Origin: Gammaproteobacteria bacterium
GTDB lineage: Bacteria > Pseudomonadota > Gammaproteobacteria > Burkholderiales > Burkholderiaceae_C
Length of the DNA stretch: 64,000 nucleotides
Reading direction: 5' to 3'
Assembly (NCBI GenBank): GCA_018815325.1
Contig: JAHIYE010000026.1
Coordinates: 62,001-126,000 of the forward strand
Shown here: one piece after another, positions 9,067-18,907 of the stretch
Layout: every line of letters begins with the position of its first letter
Numbering within the stretch: the first letter of the stretch is position 1
Program-made: the position numbers and the translations under genes
Notes under the pieces: model-generated
What the model saw: the letters and a program-made list of their open reading frames with translations, nothing else
Told to the model about the DNA's origin: nothing
Databases searched by the model: none

Positions 9067-9981
9067 ATGGGTGTTCAGACCACGGTTGTTTTCACGGATC
9101 TCATCGGCAGCACTGCGGCCTTCGAGGCTTTGGGCAATGTGCCGGCGACCAAGGCTGTCACAGAGCTGACCGAATGGATAGGTGCGGGTTTTGTCGAGCA
9201 CGGCGGCCGTATCGTCAAAACCTTGGGTGACGGCGTGCTGGCTGTGTTCCCGGACAATACCCAGGCCATCGACGCCGTGGTCGAGATGCAGCGCAGCCAC
9301 CAAAAGCGCATTGCCCCGATGCCCAGCGTGCTGCGCATGCCGATCCGGGCAGGCGTGGCCAGCGGTGAAGTGGAGATCGTGGCAGGCGACTGTTACGGTG
9401 ATGCCGTGAACATCGCCTCGCGCCTGTGTGACCTCTCCGGGCCGCATGAAATCTGGGCCAACAGCGTGGCCCTGACCGGTGTCACAGAAGGCAGTGCCAT
9501 GCGATTTCGCATGCTCGGCCCCATCCATATCCGGGGCAGGGCCGAACCTTGTACGGTCTACCAGGTCGAATGGAAGGAGGACGAGAGCAGTGCCTTTCTG
9601 ACCATGCAGGCCGAGCTGGATCCGCTGCAGGTAGCGGCACGTGGCGATGTGCTGGGCGGGCAGATCGAGCTCACCTGGAAAGACAGCACAAAGTCCTTCC
9701 GGGCCTATGAGATGCCCGTGCATATCGGGAGGGTTCGGCATGTCGAGTTCATGGTCAACGATCCCAGGGTGTCGCGCACACATGCACGGATCGACTGGCG
9801 CAACGGCAGCGTGATCTTTGTCGACGTCAGTAGCTATGGCAGCTGGATCCGTTTTCCTGGCGGCGGTGCCGACATCCTGCTGCGACGCGAAGAGTGCGTG
9901 CTGCACGGCAGCGGACAAATCTCGCTGGGGGCCTCATTTGCCGAGCCTGACGCCCCCAGCATCGCATTTTCTGTGTCCTGA
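9067..9981 (+). CDS. class III nucleotide cyclase with FHA domain
   Basis: Residues 1-165 form a class III adenylate/guanylate cyclase domain. Metal-binding Asp residues sit in FTDLIGST and TLGDGVLAVF, and the transition-state Asn and Arg in GDAVNIASRL, so it should be catalytically competent. Residues about 195-300 form a forkhead-associated domain (HIGRVRHVEF, VSRTHARIDW, SSYGSWI), which binds phosphothreonine peptides. No transmembrane segment is seen, so it is cytosolic. The FHA domain implies input from a Ser/Thr kinase, but none is encoded nearby. The product (cAMP or cGMP) cannot be decided from sequence alone. It starts about 200 bases after ldcA and is followed by a histidine kinase on the same strand. 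Confidence 0.9.
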   Translation: MGVQTTVVFTDLIGSTAAFEALGNVPATKAVTELTEWIGAGFVEHGGRIVKTLGDGVLAVFPDNTQAIDAVVEMQRSHQKRIAPMPSVLRMPIRAGVASGEVEIVAGDCYGDAVNIASRLCDLSGPHEIWANSVALTGVTEGSAMRFRMLGPIHIRGRAEPCTVYQVEWKEDESSAFLTMQAELDPLQVAARGDVLGGQIELTWKDSTKSFRAYEMPVHIGRVRHVEFMVNDPRVSRTHARIDWRNGSVIFVDVSSYGSWIRFPGGGADILLRREECVLHGSGQISLGASFAEPDAPSIAFSVS

Positions 9982-10089
9982 TTCAGACCGGGCTTGAGAT
10001 GATGAACATGGATTTCATCGTTGTGTGACCCATGGCGTGCATTGCTTCGGGTATCCAGTATTTCATCCTGAGCGCCACGCCCATCCATA

Positions 10090-12990
10090 ATGAACTCCAT
10101 GACCGATTGGATCCAACGTAAATCAGGACTTGTCATTCCAATAGCGGTGTTGCTTATTGGTCTGATGCTGACTTTCGTTGCGGTCCGGATGGTTGAGCAG
10201 AACCGACAAAATGAAACCAACGCTCGATTCATTGCCCTGACCAACGTCCTGGCGAAGGATATCCAGCGACGGATTACCCAGCCGGTCTATGGCATTCATG
10301 GCGCCAGAGGCGTCTATGCTGTCAAGCCAAGCGTCAGTCGACAGGAGTTTCGGGCCTATGTGGAATCGCGCAATCTGCCGCTTGAATTCCCAGGCGTCCA
10401 GGGGTTTGGCTTTGCAGAAAGGGTTTTCCGTAAGGACCTGGATGTCTTCGTCGCGGCGCAGCGGCATGATGGTGAACCCGGCTTCGCAGTTCAGGCCAGG
10501 CCGCAAGCAAATGAACTGTACATCGTCAAATTTTTCCATCCAGGGCTGAAGATTTCCGAGCCACTCGGACTGGATTGGGGCAGTGATCCCGTACGTGATG
10601 AGGCTGTCGGGCGAGCCATCAGCACAGGCCAGGCAACCCTGAGCAAGCCGATCGAACCCTTGAGCGGACGTGGCCACTACTACTATTTATTCATCGTTCC
10701 TGTCTTCAAGAATGGGCTGCCAACCCACACGCTCCAGCAGCGGGAGCAAGCGATTCAGGGCTTTCTGTTTGCACCCATCGTGGTGGCCGATGTCATGCAG
10801 GACATCGGTGATCCCGTGACCAGCCAGGCCGACTTCGCACTTTTTGACGATTCGCTCAACACGCCCCAAACGGCGCTTTTCATCACCCGGCCACCGCCTG
10901 CGAATGCACTCCCCACGGACCCGGACGGTCACGCTTTGGCCCAACACCGGTATGTCGCATTCAGAAACATTGTGGTCGGTGGCCACGTTCTGAAACTGGA
11001 GACCTGGAGCACTCCGCAGTTTGAAGCCCTGGACAATCAGGTCTCCAATCGGATCATCATTCTGCTGGGTGGCACGCTGCTGAGCCTGATGCTGGCCGTG
11101 CTTATCTGGCTGCAAATCACACGTCGCGAGCATGCCGAAGCGATGGCACGCAAAATGACTGTTGACATCGAGCGCCTGGCCCAAGTGGTACAGCACACGT
11201 CAAACATCGCGCTGATTACCGACCCTGACATGCAGATTACCTGGGTCAATGACGGGTTCACCCAGAGTTACGGATACACCTTGCAGGAGGCCTTGGGTCG
11301 TAAGCCAAGCGCATTGCTTGGAAGCGGAAAAAACGATCCAGGCACACTGGATGCACTGAACCAGGCGGTGGCTGCAGGGCAGGGTTGCCACGTGGAAATC
11401 CTCAACATCACCAAGGCAGGACATGAAATTTGGGTAGATCTGGATGTGCAACCCTCATGGGATGCCACAGGAAAATTAACAGGGTTTCTGGAGATTGGTC
11501 TAGACATCACAAGCCGCAGGTTGGCACGTGAACAGCTACGGAAAACCAATGCCTTTCTAGATCGTGCTGAAAAAATTGCCGGTGTCGGCAGTTGGGAGGT
11601 GGACCTGCAGACGCAGGCGCTGACCTGGTCTGAACAGATGTTCCACATCTACGACCTCTCCCCCGGCAAGCAACCCACGCAACAGGAGTCGATTGACCTC
11701 TTTGCTCCTGAGGAGCGCAGGCGCATCTCCGTGGCAGCGCGAGCGGCCATCAAGGAGCGCAAACCCTGGGACCTGCAACTGCCACTGGTCACGCTCAAAG
11801 GCCGGCATATCTGGGTCCGCTCAGTGGGCACGGTCGAACTGGAGAACGGGCAGCCTGTTCGCCTTGTCGGCGCCTTGCAGGATGTGACCTCGCAAAAATC
11901 TGCCGAAGAATATCTTCGCAGCATCAACACCATGATGCAGAGCATTGTGGACAATTTGCCTTGCGGGCTCAGTGTGTTCGATGCCAATCTGCATCTGGTA
12001 ATGCACAACATGGAGTTCCGTCGCTTGCTGGAATTGCCGGACCATCTGTTTGCCGGACCTGTGACGACTTTCGAGAGCATCATCCGCTACAACGCAGAAC
12101 GTGGCGAATACGGACCAGGCGATGTGAATGAGCATGTGGCCCGAATTACCAAGCTCGCGGTCCATCCGGTTCCTCATCAGATGGAGAGAGTCCGCCATGA
12201 TGGCTTATCACTCGAAATCCGTGGTGCTCCCATGCCAGGTGGGGGGTTCATCACCACCTACATGGACATCTCCGAGCGGAAAAAGATTGACAGACTCAAG
12301 GACGAGTTCATCTCCACGGTATCGCACGAGCTGCGTACGCCCCTGACCTCCATCTTCGGCTCCCTGAAGCTGTTGGTCGGCGGCGTGGCGGGACCCTTGT
12401 CGCCAGAGGTGTCGAACCTCATCAAGATCGCCAGTCAGAACAGCGAGCGCCTGATTCGGCTGATCAACGATGTGCTTGACCTCGAAAAGATGCAGTCCCA
12501 GAAGGTGGAGTACAAAATGCTTGCCCAGCCGCTGGCGCCGCTGATTGAGCAGGCCATCGAGGCGACGCATGCCTACGCCCAGCAATACGACGTCACGGTT
12601 GCGTTCGAAGAGCGTCTCGACCAGGTACTGGTATCGGTGGATTCGGACCGCATCATTCAGGTGCTCATCAACCTGCTGTCCAATGCTGCCAAGTTCTCGC
12701 ATGCGGGTGGCAAGGTTTCCGTGCGCATGTCCAGGGTGGATGGTTACGTACGCGTGTCGGTAGTTGACCGTGGACCAGGCATCCCGCAGGAGTTTCGCTC
12801 GCGCATATTCGAGCGGTTTTCGCAGGCTGATGGCTCAGACCGTCGACAGAAGGGCGGCTCCGGTCTGGGGCTGACCATCTGTAAAGGCATCATCGAAGGC
12901 CACCAGGGCCGCATCAGCTTCCATAGCGAGCTTGGCAACGGATCTGAGTTCTACTTCGAACTGCCCGTTTCCGGGCATCAGACAGCCTGA
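10090..12990 (+). CDS. membrane sensor histidine kinase, CHASE-PAS-PAS-PAS-HisKA-HATPase
   Basis: A 966-residue kinase. Transmembrane helices at about 13-33 and 320-341 flank a periplasmic CHASE domain, which binds small ligands in related receptors. PAS domains follow at about 360-475 and 485-600 (PAS3-like), with a PAS7-like module at 610-730 (DNLPCGLSVFDANL). The HisKA domain contains FISTVSHELRTPL with phospho-acceptor His746. The ATPase domain has NLLSNAAKF, DRGPGIP, IFERFSQAD and GSGLGLTICK. There is no receiver domain, so the partner regulator is separate. The REC-GGDEF-EAL protein at 3.9 kb is one candidate. The ATG lacks a clear Shine-Dalgarno; a second ATG lies three codons later. 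Confidence 0.93.
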   Translation: MNSMTDWIQRKSGLVIPIAVLLIGLMLTFVAVRMVEQNRQNETNARFIALTNVLAKDIQRRITQPVYGIHGARGVYAVKPSVSRQEFRAYVESRNLPLEFPGVQGFGFAERVFRKDLDVFVAAQRHDGEPGFAVQARPQANELYIVKFFHPGLKISEPLGLDWGSDPVRDEAVGRAISTGQATLSKPIEPLSGRGHYYYLFIVPVFKNGLPTHTLQQREQAIQGFLFAPIVVADVMQDIGDPVTSQADFALFDDSLNTPQTALFITRPPPANALPTDPDGHALAQHRYVAFRNIVVGGHVLKLETWSTPQFEALDNQVSNRIIILLGGTLLSLMLAVLIWLQITRREHAEAMARKMTVDIERLAQVVQHTSNIALITDPDMQITWVNDGFTQSYGYTLQEALGRKPSALLGSGKNDPGTLDALNQAVAAGQGCHVEILNITKAGHEIWVDLDVQPSWDATGKLTGFLEIGLDITSRRLAREQLRKTNAFLDRAEKIAGVGSWEVDLQTQALTWSEQMFHIYDLSPGKQPTQQESIDLFAPEERRRISVAARAAIKERKPWDLQLPLVTLKGRHIWVRSVGTVELENGQPVRLVGALQDVTSQKSAEEYLRSINTMMQSIVDNLPCGLSVFDANLHLVMHNMEFRRLLELPDHLFAGPVTTFESIIRYNAERGEYGPGDVNEHVARITKLAVHPVPHQMERVRHDGLSLEIRGAPMPGGGFITTYMDISERKKIDRLKDEFISTVSHELRTPLTSIFGSLKLLVGGVAGPLSPEVSNLIKIASQNSERLIRLINDVLDLEKMQSQKVEYKMLAQPLAPLIEQAIEATHAYAQQYDVTVAFEERLDQVLVSVDSDRIIQVLINLLSNAAKFSHAGGKVSVRMSRVDGYVRVSVVDRGPGIPQEFRSRIFERFSQADGSDRRQKGGSGLGLTICKGIIEGHQGRISFHSELGNGSEFYFELPVSGHQTA

Positions 12991-13251
12991 CACGGTAGGT
13001 GTGTTTGCCTCATCACGAGGTGGCGAACAGGCTTGGTGCCTGACAGAAACACTCAAGCAATGTCACCGATTCGCTACAGAAATATCAGGCTTTTCCGATG
13101 TTAACTGACAGGACTTATGTGTAACCTTGCATACGTCTGCTCATTGAACGGTCTGTCGTGAAGGGGTTTTCTCTATCGCATTCTGTTTTTGATGTGGCTC
13201 GACGAGGTCCCCTGCCTCCTTGTTAATTTCACCTTCAGATAGGAATCGATC

Positions 13252-13749
13252 ATGAAAAAACTCATTTCAGCAACCATCACCGCAGCCGCTTTCGTCATGA
13301 TGGCAGGCACGGCTCATGCCGAAGACCCCAAAGCTGCCATCGCCAAACTGGACGCGATGTACGCCAAGCTGGGTGAGCCCCATGTGGATGGCAATGCAGA
13401 AAAGGCGGGTGACCTGGCTGTTCCGGCCCTGTATTTTGGCAAGCGCAAGATCAACAACAACAACGACGTGGTCGATGAATTCAAGAAAAGCACGGGCGCA
13501 ACGGCTACAGTGTTTGTAAAGTCAGGCGAAGACTACGTTCGTATCAGCACCAACGTGCTGACCCCTGAAGGCAAGCGCGGCGTAGGTACCAAGCTCGCAC
13601 GTGCCGCAACCTACGAGGCCATGAACAAGGGCGTGCAAGCCTGCAGCGTTGTTGATGTGCTTGGCACCAAGTACGACGCTTGCTACAACCCGATCAAGGA
13701 CAAGAGTGGCGCAGTCATCGGCGTGACCTACATCGGCTTCAAGCAGTAA
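13252..13749 (+). CDS. secreted Cache-domain sensor protein
   Basis: A 165-residue protein with a cleavable signal peptide (MKKLISATITAAAFVMMAGTA, cut near AHA-ED). What follows is essentially one small Cache-type ligand-binding domain (YVRISTNV, GTKLARAATYEAM, YDACYNPIKDKSGAVIGVTYIG). It has no membrane anchor or output domain, so it must work as a free periplasmic sensor. A chemoreceptor gene begins 113 bases downstream on the same strand, which suggests the two act together. A strong hairpin separates them. The 260 bases upstream hold no gene and presumably the promoter, but I cannot pick convincing boxes. Confidence 0.8.
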   Translation: MKKLISATITAAAFVMMAGTAHAEDPKAAIAKLDAMYAKLGEPHVDGNAEKAGDLAVPALYFGKRKINNNNDVVDEFKKSTGATATVFVKSGEDYVRISTNVLTPEGKRGVGTKLARAATYEAMNKGVQACSVVDVLGTKYDACYNPIKDKSGAVIGVTYIGFKQ

Positions 13750-13766
13750 TTCTGCGACCTCCCCCT

Positions 13767-13802
13767 CCAGGCACTTTCTGGCATGCGTCCGAAAGTGCCT
13801 GG
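13767..13802 (+). terminator. 12-bp perfect hairpin between Cache gene and chemoreceptor
   Basis: CCAGGCACTTTC (13767-13778) is complementary to GAAAGTGCCTGG (13791-13802) with a 12-base loop. No T-run follows, so it may act as an mRNA stabiliser or a weak terminator separating expression of the two genes. Confidence 0.6.
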
Positions 13803-13862
13803 TGAGACTGGTGAATTACCAAGGTCCAAGCACAAGAACCTGTTGACTGAAAGAGCCGCGCC

Positions 13863-15503
13863 ATGAAGTTTATTCCCGACATTTCCCATCGTCTTGCCAA
13901 TGTCAAGATCGGTGCCAAGCTGTTTGGCTCATTTTTCATTGTGCTGGCGCTGACCATCATCATGGGCGTGTTCTCTATTGTTGAGCTCGCGGAAGTCAAC
14001 CGCGTCTCCAGCGATCTGGCGCTCAAGTGGATGCCCAGCATCGGCTACACCACGACCATGCGCAGGGAAATGCTGCAGGTGCGTGAGCTGGAAGTCAAGC
14101 ATGCCCGTGCAGCCGATGAAGGCTACATGGAAGAGTATGAAGAGAAGATGGCGAAGGCGCTGAAGATCATTGACGATCAGAAGAACGAATACCTGAAGCT
14201 CGTGGGTTCCGAAGGCGAAGCCAAGGAGCTGTACGACAAGTACAAACGGTCCTTTGACGACTACCTGAAGTACAACAAAACGGTAGTCTCGCTGAGCCGG
14301 GCCAACAAGCAGGACGATGCCAAGGATGTGGGCGAGGGCGCGGCCAAATCTGCCATGGATGACTCCATTTTTGCACTCGACAAGCTCACCGCGCTCAATT
14401 TCAAAGGTGGCAATGATGCTGCCGAACACTCCAACAAGGTCTATGCCGAGGTCAAATACCTGACCATTGGCCTGCTCGCCATCGCAGTTCTCATTGGCCT
14501 GGTTTTGGCCATTGTCATCACGCGCAGCCTGCTCAAGCAGTTGGGTGGCGAACCCAACTATGCTATGTCGCTGACCAACAAGCTCGCCGATGGCAAGCTC
14601 TACGTCGATATAGCCCTGAAAGAAGGGGATACGGAAAGTCTTTTGGCCGGTATCCGCAACATGCGCAACAGCATTGCCAATATCGTCAAGGAAGTCCGCT
14701 CACGCGCTGATGGCATTGCCGTGGCCAGCAACGAGATTGACCAAGGCAACAACAACCTGTCAACCCGCACCGAAAGCCAGGCCAGTACGCTTGAAGAAAC
14801 CGCGGCCTCGATGGAGGAGCTCAGCTCAACCGTCCAGCGTAATGCGGACAATGCCCAGCAAGCCAATCAGTTGGCCATCAGCGCCAGTACGGTCGCTGTC
14901 AAGGGCGGTGAAGTGGTGCATCAGGTCGTCGAGACCATGAAGGGCATCAACGATTCTTCACGCAAAATCAGCGACATCATCAGCGTGATCGACGGCATTG
15001 CCTTCCAGACCAACATTCTTGCCTTGAACGCAGCTGTGGAAGCTGCCCGTGCCGGTGAACAGGGGCGCGGTTTCGCCGTGGTGGCCTCCGAAGTCCGCAG
15101 CCTGGCGGGTCGGTCTGCTGAAGCAGCCAAGGAGATCAAGAGCCTCATCGGCGCCAGCGTGGAGCGTGTCGAACAAGGTACTGCGCTGGTCGATCAGGCT
15201 GGCGAAACCATGACCGAGGTGGTGAACAGCATCCGCCGCGTGACAGACCTCATGGGCGAGATCAGCGCGGCCAGCAACGACCAAAGTCAGGGGGTGGCTC
15301 AGGTTGGCGAAGCCGTCAAGCAGATGGACCAGGCCACTCAGCAGAATGCCGCCCTGGTCGAGGAGATGGCTGCGGCTGCCTCGAGCCTTTCAACCCAAGC
15401 GCGAGAGCTTGTTGAGGCGGTCTCGATATTCATCCTGAACAAGGCAGATGACCATTCCGCCCAAGCGGGTGGCAATACGACGGTTCTGGCCTTGCCAGGC
15501 TGA
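13863..15503 (+). CDS. methyl-accepting chemotaxis protein
   Basis: A 546-residue chemoreceptor. A transmembrane helix at about 20-43 leads into a four-helix-bundle type periplasmic domain (about 45-195). A second helix follows at about 200-222, then a HAMP-like linker ([19 protein letters not shown]). The cytoplasmic signalling domain carries the invariant hairpin tip [30 protein letters not shown]. The C-terminus ends TTVLALPG, so there is no NWETF-type tether for CheR/CheB. The upstream secreted Cache protein is a possible ligand-binding partner. No che genes are in the window, so the receptor feeds a chemotaxis pathway encoded elsewhere. Confidence 0.95.
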   Translation: MKFIPDISHRLANVKIGAKLFGSFFIVLALTIIMGVFSIVELAEVNRVSSDLALKWMPSIGYTTTMRREMLQVRELEVKHARAADEGYMEEYEEKMAKALKIIDDQKNEYLKLVGSEGEAKELYDKYKRSFDDYLKYNKTVVSLSRANKQDDAKDVGEGAAKSAMDDSIFALDKLTALNFKGGNDAAEHSNKVYAEVKYLTIGLLAIAVLIGLVLAIVITRSLLKQLGGEPNYAMSLTNKLADGKLYVDIALKEGDTESLLAGIRNMRNSIANIVKEVRSRADGIAVASNEIDQGNNNLSTRTESQASTLEETAASMEELSSTVQRNADNAQQANQLAISASTVAVKGGEVVHQVVETMKGINDSSRKISDIISVIDGIAFQTNILALNAAVEAARAGEQGRGFAVVASEVRSLAGRSAEAAKEIKSLIGASVERVEQGTALVDQAGETMTEVVNSIRRVTDLMGEISAASNDQSQGVAQVGEAVKQMDQATQQNAALVEEMAAAASSLSTQARELVEAVSIFILNKADDHSAQAGGNTTVLALPG

Positions 15504-15710
15504 TGAGTCGCAGCATCTCAACCCGAGCCATTCCCTGATCACTGGATATTCATTGAATTGAATGTCGTGGCATTGTTGTTAACATAATATACATCGTATA
15601 AATCAATATAGTTTCAAAAGTAGGGCAAAGATGCCATGTGGCTTGATAATCCAGGGCCACCACTAAGCATCTAACCCTGCACAAGCTCATCAGGCATGCC
15701 GCCTGCCGCC

Positions 15711-15947
15711 ATGACAGACACCACCATCATTCAGATCAAGGTCAAACCTGGCGCTCGTGTTAGCAGTTTGACCGAGTCAGAACCCGGCTGCTGGCTGGCT
15801 CAGATCAAGTCACCGCCTGTGGATGGCAAGGCTAATGAGGAATTGATTGCACTGGTTGCCAAACACTTCGGTTGTCGCAAAGCTGCGGTCTCCATCAAAA
15901 CCGGCTCCACCGGCCGCATGAAGCTTATTCGCATAGAGAACAAGTAA
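15711..15947 (+). CDS. DUF167 / YggU family protein
   Basis: A small protein of about 78 residues with the DUF167 pattern IIQIKVKPGARVSS, then SPPVDGKANEELI, and a C-terminal SIKTGSTGRMKLIRI segment. Family members (Escherichia YggU, archaeal MTH637) have known folds but no proven function. The ATG at 15711 is preferred; the frame can also start at 15696. The 200 bases upstream are AT-rich with no recognisable gene. It converges on the ankyrin gene. Confidence 0.85.
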   Translation: MTDTTIIQIKVKPGARVSSLTESEPGCWLAQIKSPPVDGKANEELIALVAKHFGCRKAAVSIKTGSTGRMKLIRIENK

Positions 15948-16000
15948 AGACCTTGCAACCCTGTAGCCCTGCGCCGGATTTTTTGTGGACGAAGCTGTGC

Positions 16001-16669
16001 TTACCAGGTACCACGCGGCTGTCTGGCCCGCACAAAAGCCGCAATGATCTGGGCTGATTCCTCTCGTCTGGCGCGGTTGGCAAAGTCGATGGCGGACAGT
16101 CCCAGATCATTTTTGAGCAAGGGATCTGCGCCTTCTTCCAGCAGCAATTTGACGGCCGAGGCCGTGCCGTACATGGCCGCCATCATCAAGGGCGTGCTGC
16201 CATTGGGTGAACTGGCATCGATATACGCGCTGTGCTCCAGCAGCAAGCGGATGACAGCGACGTCGCCTCCGGTGGCGGCGTAATGCAGCGGTGTCCAGCC
16301 TGTCTTGTTCACATCCGCATCCCGCTCGATGAGTTTGCGGACGATATCCAGATGGCCTTTGAGCGAGGCAATCATGAGAGGGCTTTCGTCCTGGCTGTTT
16401 CTGGTGTCAATATCGGTTTTGGGCCAACTGATCAGGGTCTCGGCGACTTTCAATGAGGGTTCGCGCAATGCCAGCATCAAGCCATGCTCTCCGGCTGGGT
16501 TCGGGGTATTGGCATCAAAGCCGCGCTTCAACAAGTCAGAAACCACCAGGTCATTGTCTTGCTTGATGGCGACGAAAAAATCCTCATACGATCCAGCATG
16601 AGACAAAGAAAATCCAATAAAAACAATTATGTATATTAGTTTTTTAAAGCAATTTCTCATCATTTTCAT
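16001..16669 (-). CDS. secreted ankyrin-repeat protein
   Basis: A 222-residue protein with an N-terminal signal peptide (MKMMRNCFKKLIYIIVFIGF, cut near SHA) and four to five ankyrin repeats. The clearest are at GHLDIVRKLIERDADVNKTG, WTPLHYAATGGDVAVIRLLL and GSTPLMMAAMYGTASAVKLL. It probably mediates a protein contact in the periplasm. Its ATG overlaps the tatD stop codon (ATGA at 16666-16669), so it is translationally coupled and is the last gene of the mltG-tmk-holB-pilZ-tatD run. The first 60 bases are AT-rich compared with the rest. Confidence 0.88.
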   Translation of the reverse strand: MKMMRNCFKKLIYIIVFIGFSLSHAGSYEDFFVAIKQDNDLVVSDLLKRGFDANTPNPAGEHGLMLALREPSLKVAETLISWPKTDIDTRNSQDESPLMIASLKGHLDIVRKLIERDADVNKTGWTPLHYAATGGDVAVIRLLLEHSAYIDASSPNGSTPLMMAAMYGTASAVKLLLEEGADPLLKNDLGLSAIDFANRARREESAQIIAAFVRARQPRGTW

Positions 16670-17460
16670 GGTTTGATTCCCTTGAACAAGCGGTCAAAGT
16701 TCTGACTGGTGAGCTGGGCAATTTGTTCAATGGGCAGGCTTTTGAGTTCAGCCAACTGACGTGCGACAAAGGGCACATAAGACGGGTTGTTGGTCTTGCC
16801 GCGATAAGGCACTGGCGCCAGATAGGGGCTGTCGGTTTCGATCAGCAGGCGGTCCAGGGGCACAAAACCCGCTACATCCCGCAGATCCTGGGCATTCTTG
16901 AAGGTCAGGATGCCCGAGAACGAGATGTAAAAACCCAGATCCAGTGCCGCGCGGGCGACCTCGGCTGTCTCGGTAAAACAGTGGAATACGCCGCCCGCAC
17001 TGCCAGCGGAACCGTCTTCGCCCTCTTCCCGCAGGATGGCGAGGGTGTCGACAGAGGCACTTCGGGTGTGGATGACCAGCGGCTTGTCCAGCTGGCGCGC
17101 GGCCCGGATATGGGTGCGAAAACGTTCGCGCTGCCAGGCCATGTCGGCCACCGTGCGCTCACCCAGACGGTAATAGTCCAGCCCGGTTTCACCGATACCC
17201 ACCACTTTCGGCAGGCTGCCCAGCCTGACCAGTTCGGCCAGGGTGGGCTCGGTCACGCCTTCGTTGTCCGGGTGGACACCTGCGGTGGCCCAGAAGTTGT
17301 CATACCCGGTGGCCAGTGCATGAACCTCGGGAAATTCTTCAAGCGTGGTGCAGATGCACAGTGCCCGGCTCACCTGGGCTTCTGCCATGGCCTGCCGGAT
17401 GGCCGGCAGCTCAGCCTTGAGTTCGGGAAAAGCCAGGTGGCAATGGGAGTCGGTAAACAT
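16666..17460 (-). CDS. tatD: TatD-family metal-dependent hydrolase
   Basis: TatD/YcfH-type nuclease with a TIM barrel and two metals. The N-terminus MFTDSHCHLAFPEL has the HxH pair, followed by GETGLDYY (Glu ligand), VIHTRSA (His), GGVFHCF (His) and IETDSPYLAP (Asp). About 264 residues from the ATG at 17460, which gives the family N-terminus; an earlier ATG at 17484 adds eight unlikely residues. It sits in the operon after pilZ, a conserved arrangement in beta-proteobacteria. Family members have 3'-5' exonuclease activity and are proposed to act in DNA repair. Confidence 0.95.
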   Translation of the reverse strand: MFTDSHCHLAFPELKAELPAIRQAMAEAQVSRALCICTTLEEFPEVHALATGYDNFWATAGVHPDNEGVTEPTLAELVRLGSLPKVVGIGETGLDYYRLGERTVADMAWQRERFRTHIRAARQLDKPLVIHTRSASVDTLAILREEGEDGSAGSAGGVFHCFTETAEVARAALDLGFYISFSGILTFKNAQDLRDVAGFVPLDRLLIETDSPYLAPVPYRGKTNNPSYVPFVARQLAELKSLPIEQIAQLTSQNFDRLFKGIKP

Positions 17461-17532
17461 GTGGTTTGTCAGCGAAAACGTCAAGCCCGCAGGGAATGGC
17501 TCGCTCTGGCCGGCAGGCAGCAGGTCGAGAGG

Positions 17533-17895
17533 TCAAATGGTTTGAGTTGGGCGTTCTGAGGCGAGGTGGGTCCCCAGAATTTCCTCGATCTTGTGCTTGA
17601 GTAGAAGCGATTTTTCATCCTTGGGGAACTGTATCCCCACGCCCTGTGTACGCGGCGCTGAGGCCTTGGCGGGCGTGACCCAGGCCACCCTGCCAGCCAC
17701 CGGATAGCGTTGTGGATCATCGGGCAGAGACAGCAGGACATAGATGTCGTTGCCCAATTGATATTCGCGGGTGGTGGGAATGAAGATCCCCCCTTCCGCA
17801 AACAGCGGGATATAGGCCGCATACAGCGCAGCCTTTTCCTTGATGGCCAGCTGAATGACGCTTGGACGAGCCTGGTTAGCGGGTGGTGTACTCAT
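17533..17895 (-). CDS. pilZ: PilZ-domain protein
   Basis: A 120-residue single-domain PilZ protein of the type IV pilus class, needed for pilus biogenesis in Pseudomonas and relatives. Recognisable strands are QLAIKEKAALYAAYIPLF, GGIFIPTTREYQLGNDIYVLL and VAGRVAWVTP, followed by QGVGIQF. The c-di-GMP-binding RxxxR and DxSxxG motifs are not apparent. This fits pilus-type PilZ proteins, which do not bind the nucleotide. It starts 10 bases after holB ends, within the conserved tmk-holB-pilZ operon. Confidence 0.92.
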   Translation of the reverse strand: MSTPPANQARPSVIQLAIKEKAALYAAYIPLFAEGGIFIPTTREYQLGNDIYVLLSLPDDPQRYPVAGRVAWVTPAKASAPRTQGVGIQFPKDEKSLLLKHKIEEILGTHLASERPTQTI

Positions 17896-17905
17896 GAAAC
17901 GGTGC

Positions 17906-18907
17906 TCACCCCCCGAAGTTTAGGGCCAATTGGGCACGGCTGACCAGGGCTTCAAGCATCAGCCCGGGATTAAAAGGGTGGTTCATGGTGCGGCGGCTGG
18001 CACTCAGTTCCCGGTCCCACTGACTCAGCGCGTGCAGCGAGGCATGCGCTGGCAGTTGAGCGGGCTCGAAAAAGCGGGGGTGTGCACCGGCTTGCCGGGC
18101 CAGCAGATCGTGGCAAAGCTTGTGCAAGGCATCAATCACATTGGCGGGCGACCAGTCCCTGAACACGCTGACATCCCCTTTCACCATGGCTTTGGGCAAG
18201 GCAGCCCAGCTTTTCGCATCCCGCCCGGACTGGGCGAAGAGCAAGGCATCCTCAGGGCGACCACCAGCGGCACGCAGCAGAATCGGCGCATCGGCTGGCG
18301 CCATCCCGCGTGACTCCAGCCAAGCCACCGAGGCATCCAGATCGGGCCAGCTCATGGTGTGGCCCAGGCAGCGACTGCGGATGGTGGGCAGCAAGAGGTA
18401 CGCAGCTTCGGTTGCCAGCACAAATCGCACGTCGCCAGGTGGCTCCTCCAGCGTCTTGAGCATAGCGTTGGCCGTGACATGGTTCATCTGCTCGGCGGGA
18501 AACACCAGTACGACCTTGCCACGCCCGCGCCCACTGGTGCGCTGGGAAAACTCGACTGCCTCGCGCATGGCATCCACGCGGATCTCGCGGCTGGGTTTGC
18601 GTTTCTTGTCATCAATATCGGCTTGCGCTTTTTCGCCAAGCGGCCAGCCCAGCTCCAGCATCACGGTTTCCGGCATCAGTACGCTCAAATCCGCATGGGT
18701 GCGCACGTCGATCGCATGGCAGCTCGCACAACTGCCGCAAGCGCCCTGCTCGTCCGGCTGCTCACACAGCCAGGCACGGGCCAGCGCCAGGGCCAGGCTG
18801 TACTGCCCCAGACCGGACGGCCCTTGCAGCAGCCAGGAATGACCACGCTGGGCCAGCAGCTGGCGGGTTTGCGCTGCAATCCAGGGCGCGGGCGTCAAGT
18901 CGCTCAT
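17906..18907 (-). CDS. holB: DNA polymerase III delta' subunit
   Basis: Clamp-loader subunit of 333 residues that helps open the beta clamp on primed DNA. It has the AAA+ N-terminal region [20 protein letters not shown], where the Walker A Lys is Gln. This fits delta', which does not hydrolyse ATP. The zinc module CGSCASC follows, then [11 protein letters not shown] and the SRC motif (TIRSRC). The ATG overlaps the tmk stop codon by four bases, so translation is coupled. It is followed closely by pilZ. Confidence 0.95.
   Translation of the reverse strand: MSDLTPAPWIAAQTRQLLAQRGHSWLLQGPSGLGQYSLALALARAWLCEQPDEQGACGSCASCHAIDVRTHADLSVLMPETVMLELGWPLGEKAQADIDDKKRKPSREIRVDAMREAVEFSQRTSGRGRGKVVLVFPAEQMNHVTANAMLKTLEEPPGDVRFVLATEAAYLLLPTIRSRCLGHTMSWPDLDASVAWLESRGMAPADAPILLRAAGGRPEDALLFAQSGRDAKSWAALPKAMVKGDVSVFRDWSPANVIDALHKLCHDLLARQAGAHPRFFEPAQLPAHASLHALSQWDRELSASRRTMNHPFNPGLMLEALVSRAQLALNFGG

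Noticed and set aside
13081-13110. TTCCGATGTT as a possible sigma-28 (FliA) -10 upstream of the Cache/chemoreceptor pair
   Set aside because: It matches GCCGATAA poorly and no TAAA-type -35 is at the right distance.
15540-15640. AT-rich stretch after the chemoreceptor as a possible small gene, origin or riboswitch
   Set aside because: No open frame with a ribosome site, no repeated boxes and no stable conserved fold was visible.
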